Positions 27,518 to 32,924 of a stretch of 32,924 nucleotides of DNA are shown piece after piece (positions within the stretch are counted from its first letter, which is position 1; each line of letters starts with the position of its first letter). Source of the stretch: Pseudomonadota bacterium (lineage in GTDB: Bacteria; Desulfobacterota; DSM-4660; Desulfatiglandales; B25-G16); assembly GCA_030603345.1 (NCBI GenBank), contig JAUVXZ010000006.1, positions 1 to 32,924 on the forward strand. Direction: 5' to 3'. The notes under the pieces are model-generated. The model did not search any database, had not been told where the DNA came from, and was given only the letters and a program-made list of their open reading frames with translations. Made by a program: the position numbers and the translations under genes.

Positions 27518-28216
27518 CTAACATCTCCTCACCAGCTCGTGAAGATATTCCATATCAATCTTGACAAGTCCATCGAGAATCAGCAAAAAACCTCGATAGA
27601 AATCTGTCCACGCATCTTTTTGTGCCTGGCAACAGAACTCCCCAACCCAGCTTCCCAGGTGTTCCGTGAGAAACTGTTCTTCAGCGGCGACCGTTCTACT
27701 CACATCAACTGCAGATGCCCACTGTTCCTGCTCACGTAGACATAGATTTCTCATAAAATCGAGCTCAACGCACAGGTAGTCCGGAGTCTCGAGAACTGTT
27801 TCATCTGGCAACAAGCCAGCCTTTCTATAGAATTTTTTGACTTCAAGAACCGACGCCCCTCTCCCTTTCCCATACCTGTACACTCCCTCATAGGGAGGCC
27901 TGAGGTTCGTATTGCTCGTTCCCCTGAGGATTCTGGTTCTGTCCACAGACAACTCGGTGAGAACCTCTTCATCGGGCTTGGTTTCAACAGCGCCGCAATA
28001 TGACCTGATATGGTCAACGCCAGACTTGAATCTCGATTTGTCCCATTCGTAGAAGCTATCGAGTAATTCATCAAGGCCGTTGCCTTTTATCCGAATAAGG
28101 AGATCTTTGTCCGGAAGGCTGTCGAAGATACCCACGAGCGAACCGTAGGCGTCGGCCCTCCGTTCGGCTACTTGTACCATCGTTTCCCTATCCTTAAACG
28201 GCTTCCTTCCGGGCAT
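27518..28216 (-). CDS. TorD/DmsD-family molybdoenzyme maturation chaperone
   Basis: RADAYGSLVGIF..., NLRPPYEGVYRYG, KKFYRKAGLLPDETVLETPDYLCVELDFMRNLC, directly downstream of an A-B-C molybdoenzyme operon. Confidence 0.85.
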   Translation of the reverse strand: MPGRKPFKDRETMVQVAERRADAYGSLVGIFDSLPDKDLLIRIKGNGLDELLDSFYEWDKSRFKSGVDHIRSYCGAVETKPDEEVLTELSVDRTRILRGTSNTNLRPPYEGVYRYGKGRGASVLEVKKFYRKAGLLPDETVLETPDYLCVELDFMRNLCLREQEQWASAVDVSRTVAAEEQFLTEHLGSWVGEFCCQAQKDAWTDFYRGFLLILDGLVKIDMEYLHELVRRC

Positions 28217-28217
28217 C

Positions 28218-29258
28218 CTATCCCCCTGCCATCAGCGTCTTCAGGTAGATGATTCCCGAACTTAACCACACACATGCTGCCAGCCCACCGAGGACCAGCA
28301 TCCACTCTGCGGCGGTTGGCTTATAGGCAGGCTTCTCATCGAATTGGCTGTAAGGGAACGGCACGGTTGGATTCATCTGGTACTGCCTCATCACGTGAGA
28401 CTTCTCCATAAAAACAGCCACAAGGATGAGCACCGAGGCCAGGGCCGGAAGAAATGTATTCCGGGGTCCGATAATCTGTGTCACGATCAGGATGAGGAGG
28501 ATAAACGTATCCAGGAAAATAATCTTCCTGTCAACCTCACTCCCCGTACTGGTCAGAGATGCAATATATGATCCGGTGATGGGAATCAGTGCGAGGATCG
28601 TCAGGATGAGAAGGATCCCGGCCAGATTACTTTCTTTCATTCCTGTTGCCAGGGCGATCAGGTTCACCAGGGCCATTCCGCCCCACAAGCTCTGGGCCAA
28701 GGTGTCAAGACCAAGAAAGGGTTGGGATCTGAACCCTGCTCCCACCCTGGATAGGAAAAAGAGGGTGTGTATCATGACATAGGCCAGTGCCGCAATGAGG
28801 CACAAAATCGACCATATAGTGGTAACCAGCCCGCCATTGTGTATGACCCCAGTCAGAAAGATCACGTTTAACACACCGCACAACGAGAGCATGAAGAAAT
28901 CCCAGGTCAATGGGGAGGCCAAGTTCTTGCCAGTCACGATCTTTAGGGCCCGAAACGGCTTTCCCAAATCGGCGCCCAGCAAGCCCGCTGCACAGATCAG
29001 GCAGCTCAATGATACCGCTGCCCCAATTTCAGCGAGGGACCGAACCGCCTCTATCTTAAAGAGCGTTGCCGCAGACACAAACACGAGGATGCCGCCGGCC
29101 AGGGCCGAAAGGTAAAAGAATCCCTGTATATAGAGGCCCCAGTTGAAGGTGTCGTGAAGGGCTGTCGTTGTCAGTCCCCACCTCAGCTGCTTGAGAAATA
29201 CAAGCCCTGCTATCACGGAGAGCAAAACCGTTACCGCAATCAGTATCCAATACAGCAT
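28218..29258 (-). CDS. NrfD/PsrC-family membrane quinone-interacting subunit
   Basis: Polytopic; TALHDTFNWGLYIQGFFYLSALAGGILVF, GADLGKPFRALKIVTGKNLASPLTWDFFMLSL. Start MLYWILIA at 29258 preferred to 29306. Confidence 0.85.
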   Translation of the reverse strand: MLYWILIAVTVLLSVIAGLVFLKQLRWGLTTTALHDTFNWGLYIQGFFYLSALAGGILVFVSAATLFKIEAVRSLAEIGAAVSLSCLICAAGLLGADLGKPFRALKIVTGKNLASPLTWDFFMLSLCGVLNVIFLTGVIHNGGLVTTIWSILCLIAALAYVMIHTLFFLSRVGAGFRSQPFLGLDTLAQSLWGGMALVNLIALATGMKESNLAGILLILTILALIPITGSYIASLTSTGSEVDRKIIFLDTFILLILIVTQIIGPRNTFLPALASVLILVAVFMEKSHVMRQYQMNPTVPFPYSQFDEKPAYKPTAAEWMLVLGGLAACVWLSSGIIYLKTLMAGG

Positions 29259-29268
29259 ATAGTCCTCC

Positions 29269-29874
29269 TCAGCCCTTAACGTAATATATCGAAGGTTGGG
29301 TGCCAAGTTCCTCCCTGAACGGAGTTCCCCTGTAGTCGGCGATCAGCCGAGAGACCTCGCTCTCCGGATCGTCCAGATCCCCGAAGTATCGCGCCTGCGC
29401 TGGACATGCCACCACGCAGGCGGGCAATTGTCCTTCCTCCAGTCTCTGGAGGCAAAAATTACATTTGACCACGGTCCCTTTTTCGAAGTCCTTCTGTTTC
29501 AGCACCTCATAGGGTGTTGGCACGTGACCCGGGTAGTAATTCCTGATGTCCCAAAGAAACTGTCTGCTCTCGTAAGGGCAGGCAACCACGCATGCCCTGC
29601 ACCCGATGCACTTGTCATGGTCTATGAGCACAATTCCATCCTCACGCTTATATGTAGCACCGGTCGGGCAGACCTTGAGACATGCCGGATCCTGACAGTG
29701 CATGCAAAGGATAGGCAGGAATTTTATCTTTGCAGTCGGATATTTTCCGACCTCATATTTCTTGACTTTATTATACGACACACCAGCAGGTGTTCCATGT
29801 TCCGCTCGGCAGGCGACGGTACAGGTACCACATCCTACGCAGCGCGAGAGGTCGATTACCATCGCGTGCCTCAT
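29269..29874 (-). CDS. 4Fe-4S ferredoxin-type electron transfer subunit (PsrB/DmsB-like)
   Basis: 16 cysteines in four clusters: CVGCGTCTVAC, CMHCQDPACLKVCP, CIGCRACVVACP, CNFC...CVVACP. Confidence 0.92.
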   Translation of the reverse strand: MRHAMVIDLSRCVGCGTCTVACRAEHGTPAGVSYNKVKKYEVGKYPTAKIKFLPILCMHCQDPACLKVCPTGATYKREDGIVLIDHDKCIGCRACVVACPYESRQFLWDIRNYYPGHVPTPYEVLKQKDFEKGTVVKCNFCLQRLEEGQLPACVVACPAQARYFGDLDDPESEVSRLIADYRGTPFREELGTQPSIYYVKG

Positions 29875-32552
29875 TTACGTACCTCCTTCTTGTAGAGCTT
29901 CACACGTGGGGCACTGTCCTGACCTCCACTCACTCCATCAAAGGTCTTCTCGTCTAAAGAAAGTAATGTGTTGAAGTTCGGTCCTATTCTGTTCAACGGG
30001 TTTGACTGTAGGGTACCCAAACCGTAATTACCTGAAATACCCACAGCGTCTGGGTGGAAAAGCTCCGATACGCGCACCCTTCCCTCAATCTTGCCGTACC
30101 GTGACTCAATGATGACCATATCTCCATCCTTGATATTCTTCCTTTGCGCTGTAACCGGGTTTAAACAGATAACGGCCTCATAGGGATCTTTGGAATAGAG
30201 TTCCGCAAGCCACGGGTTCCCGGCTACATTACCGGCATCACTCGAGTAGTAGGGCGTCTTCCAGTTTATGGCCCATAAGTCGAATCCCTCGGGTGCCCTG
30301 AATTCCGGTGTTTCCACCCAGTGCGGTACCGGGCGGTACAGGTCAAATACATAATCCATGTCATCGACTCCGGGGAATGATATATTGTGTTCAAGAAGGT
30401 TCGCCCGCAACTCATCGCCTACCTTTTTTAAGCCCAGGAAATAGAAGGGATGTCTCGTTTTGTCGTCGGGGAAATAATAATAGTTATAAAATTCCTTCCG
30501 CGGTTTCCAGTGGGCTATGTATCCTTTCTCTTTGAGATCTTTCAACCCCTTACCGCCGCTGTAAGGCCAGCCCCTGATCTGCCTGTCGACGATCTCTTTC
30601 AGGGTGTATTTCCTGTTTATATCGAGCTTATATTCCCCATTCATGTTGAGGCCATCGGTCTTATCAACCCAATCGATGTTGTTATTCAGGTGATCATACA
30701 GTCCCCCTTCACCACAAAGAATCCCCAACCGCTCCGCCAGTTCCGTAAAGATGTCGTCCGCATGCTTCGTATTAAAGAGTCGTGGGACCGGTTCCCGCAA
30801 CTGAATCATTTTGAGCCCATTTACCTCGTCATCGATGGATTGATGTTGAGGATAAAAGGCGGCAACCCGAAATCGCTCCAAGGCACTGTGCTCAGGCAGA
30901 AGCACATCCGAGAGAATGGCAGGCTCATCCATATGCAGGGCAACGGATACGACAAACGGTATCTTCTTGAAGCCCTCAACGTACGCGTGCGGTTGAGCAT
31001 TCATTTTGATGGGATTGCCCCCAACCGAGATATAGGCCTCTATAAGGTAGTCGAGATAGTACTTTTCGGGGTCCAGAATCGACTTGATGGCAATATGGGG
31101 GGCCGTATGCTGGTGCGGATAGAACTCAGCCAAGCCGATATGATCAGGGGGGTACTTGAAAGGCCTCGGCACCGCCTCATACGCAGGCTTCACCGTTCCG
31201 TCCTCATCAGGTCCCATAATTGGGCCTCTGAAGCTGCAGCTCAGACACCCGCCTGGTACCTCGATGTTGCCTACCAGCATGTTGATGATCTTGCCGGTCA
31301 GGTCGGCATAGGTTCCACCCCTTCTGTTGGTCACGTTCCGCTCGGTGTTCAGGGACACGGGTCGAAAGGGAAAGGTGAACCCGTCAATCTCAATAGTACT
31401 GCCAATTCGGGCGTGCTCCACAAACTCCTTGGCGATCCGTCTGATGGTTCTCGCTGGCACCGTGCAGATTCCCTCTGCCCATTCCGGGGTGTATTTGGAG
31501 AATTCATCGCAAACAACATCAAAGCCTGCCCGGCATTCAACTCCATTAACGGTATGGGTGCCGGTCAGGGCAATATCCTCAAATTCCGCATCAAAAGGTT
31601 TGGCCGTATCTTCGATCGCCTCCCACATAAGTGGTTTCCCCGTCTTTTGATCTCTGCAATAGTCTCCATCGGGTCCGATTAGATAGGGTGCGTTCGTCCG
31701 ATTCTTGAGAAACCACACATCGTACCGCTGAACCTCGAAAAGCATCACGTGAGCCATGCCCAACAGAAAGGCCAGGTCTGAGCCGGGGCGAATCGGAATC
31801 CACTCCCCTTTGGAGGCCTCATAAGAGCTGCGGGGATCAACGACCACCAGCTTCATCCCTCGCTCTATTGCCCTGGCAAACTTGCGAGTTCCCGGCGCGG
31901 TAGCAAAATTGGGGCCGAGAGATCGACCTAAGGTAATATGATATTGACAATATTCAAGGTCCACAATAGCCACAGGATAGCCAGCGTGCACTAACCCCGA
32001 CGGATAATGAACCGTACAGAGAGCCCCGTGAGAGCCTATTTCATTGGGTGTCCCAAAGGCCTGACCAAATGGCTGCCGCAGAATTGTATCTCGCTGACCC
32101 CACCCTTCACACAGCACCAGACCTCTGGGGTCTTTCTCACGCACATTTTTCAGGCGTTCCACTACGAGATCTAGGGCCTCATCCCAGGTGACCTCCTTCC
32201 ACATAGGATCGACATCTAGGCCCTTCTCTGGGTTCGCGCGGACCATCGGTGTCTTTACACGGTACGGGTTATACAGACCCATGAGCTCAGATTTACCTCG
32301 GGGACAGAGACTTCCGTAATTGGGCGGCGCTTCCGGATTTCCCTCCGTTTTGACTATGATTCCATCTTCCAAATACACTAAGGTTGCACAGTCACCTTGC
32401 ATACACGCTCGGCACAGACCGTATAGTACTTGTCGTTTTCCCTTTTCCTTTGGATCAACCTGTTTCCATTTGTAGGGCGAAGGCTTAAATGCCTTCTGAT
32501 TAGATTCAAGGCCTTTGAATCTGCGCGCATAATCAATGAACCGTTTGAGCAT
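29871..32552 (-). CDS. Molybdopterin-dependent oxidoreductase catalytic subunit (PsrA/PhsA/TtrA/ArrA-like)
   Basis: CRACMQGDC...CPRG Fe-S motif, ITWDEAL-like VTWDEALDLV, GSHGALC candidate Mo ligand, C-terminal molydopterin-binding AQRKNIKDGDMVIIESRYG. ATG 32552 with GGAGG; the ORF-track start 32561 is TTG. No Tat signal evident. Confidence 0.9.
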   Translation of the reverse strand: MLKRFIDYARRFKGLESNQKAFKPSPYKWKQVDPKEKGKRQVLYGLCRACMQGDCATLVYLEDGIIVKTEGNPEAPPNYGSLCPRGKSELMGLYNPYRVKTPMVRANPEKGLDVDPMWKEVTWDEALDLVVERLKNVREKDPRGLVLCEGWGQRDTILRQPFGQAFGTPNEIGSHGALCTVHYPSGLVHAGYPVAIVDLEYCQYHITLGRSLGPNFATAPGTRKFARAIERGMKLVVVDPRSSYEASKGEWIPIRPGSDLAFLLGMAHVMLFEVQRYDVWFLKNRTNAPYLIGPDGDYCRDQKTGKPLMWEAIEDTAKPFDAEFEDIALTGTHTVNGVECRAGFDVVCDEFSKYTPEWAEGICTVPARTIRRIAKEFVEHARIGSTIEIDGFTFPFRPVSLNTERNVTNRRGGTYADLTGKIINMLVGNIEVPGGCLSCSFRGPIMGPDEDGTVKPAYEAVPRPFKYPPDHIGLAEFYPHQHTAPHIAIKSILDPEKYYLDYLIEAYISVGGNPIKMNAQPHAYVEGFKKIPFVVSVALHMDEPAILSDVLLPEHSALERFRVAAFYPQHQSIDDEVNGLKMIQLREPVPRLFNTKHADDIFTELAERLGILCGEGGLYDHLNNNIDWVDKTDGLNMNGEYKLDINRKYTLKEIVDRQIRGWPYSGGKGLKDLKEKGYIAHWKPRKEFYNYYYFPDDKTRHPFYFLGLKKVGDELRANLLEHNISFPGVDDMDYVFDLYRPVPHWVETPEFRAPEGFDLWAINWKTPYYSSDAGNVAGNPWLAELYSKDPYEAVICLNPVTAQRKNIKDGDMVIIESRYGKIEGRVRVSELFHPDAVGISGNYGLGTLQSNPLNRIGPNFNTLLSLDEKTFDGVSGGQDSAPRVKLYKKEVRK

Positions 32553-32570
32553 AAATCGCAACCTCCATTG

Positions 32571-32601
32571 TACACCCGAAAACCTATCCTCTACGGGTGT
32601 A
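32571..32601. promoter_or_regulatory. Perfect 8-bp inverted repeat just upstream of the RBS of the PsrA-like gene
   Basis: TACACCCG (32571-32578) / CGGGTGTA (32594-32601). Confidence 0.5.
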
Positions 32602-32740
32602 TTTGAAATCTCTCCGATTTGGGCATCGGAACTTCAATGCACAGAAAATCTCTCGAATGCAATAATGGAGCACACCTCCGTAGGGCAATAAGAGATGATC
32701 GTCATCACGCCTTCAACAGCATGAGAAACCCTGAGAGATG

Positions 32741-32924
32741 CTAAAACCCCATCCTGCCGGGCAACCACGTCGCCAGAGAAGGGAAAACCATTATCAGGGC
32801 CAGGCCAAGCATAAGCAAGAAAAGAAAAGGCAGGGACCCGCCAACAATATCCTTCATGGTAATGCCTTTGACAGATCCCTTAAGTATGAACAAATTCAGG
32901 CCAACAGGAGGGGTAATCATCCCC
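32741..32924 (-). CDS. TRAP transporter large permease subunit DctM, C-terminus (truncated by window end)
   Basis: Own translation of the minus strand: GMITPPVGLNLFILKGSVKGITMKDIVGGSLPFLFLLMLGLALIMVFPSLATWLPGRMGF*, a typical DctM C-terminus. Confidence 0.88.
   Translation of the reverse strand, partial: GMITPPVGLNLFILKGSVKGITMKDIVGGSLPFLFLLMLGLALIMVFPSLATWLPGRMGF

Noticed and set aside
30450-31682. 410-aa plus-strand ORF antisense to the PsrA-like gene
   Set aside because: Shadow ORF lying wholly opposite a well-supported molybdopterin oxidoreductase gene; no recognisable domain or RBS.

Overview
This 32.9 kb window looks like chromosomal DNA of an anaerobic bacterium, probably Desulfobacterota-like (inferred from gene content only). 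The left part carries the C-terminus of an EF-G-like GTPase, mogA/moaB, a lipoprotein, a NhaD-type antiporter, moaC, a DUF1178 protein, an XRE-cupin regulator, a NUDIX hydrolase, an AEC transporter, an MFS transporter and a SPOR protein. The middle is a sulfur/ester block: TauE/SafE, homomeric ATP sulfurylase, a stand-alone CysD-like PP-loop protein, two AlkP-superfamily hydrolases, a TRAP transporter (DctP plus fused DctQM) and an arylsulfotransferase-like protein. The right part has a two-subunit molybdenum enzyme that I assign to the pyrogallol-phloroglucinol transhydroxylase / resorcinol hydroxylase family. It is flanked by a divergent DUF364-like gene and a convergent PsrABC-like molybdoenzyme operon with a TorD chaperone. 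The PsrA-like catalytic subunit has no visible Tat signal. The most interesting observations are: (i) the transhydroxylase pair, with active-site spacing matching the characterised enzyme and exactly 12 cluster cysteines; (ii) its proximity to arylsulfotransferase, AlkP-fold, Sat/CysD-like and TRAP genes, suggesting a polyphenol or aryl-ester module; (iii) a frameshifted XRE regulator relic abutting the arylsulfotransferase gene; (iv) a 39-nt near-identical duplicate of part of the DUF364 gene fused to another gene's leader; (v) several structured intergenic elements, including a ~180-bp palindromic element, a 101-bp inverted element whose arms differ at exactly every fourth base, and a perfect 14-bp intercistronic hairpin in the TRAP operon. 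No tRNA, rRNA, CRISPR array or transposase was recognised.
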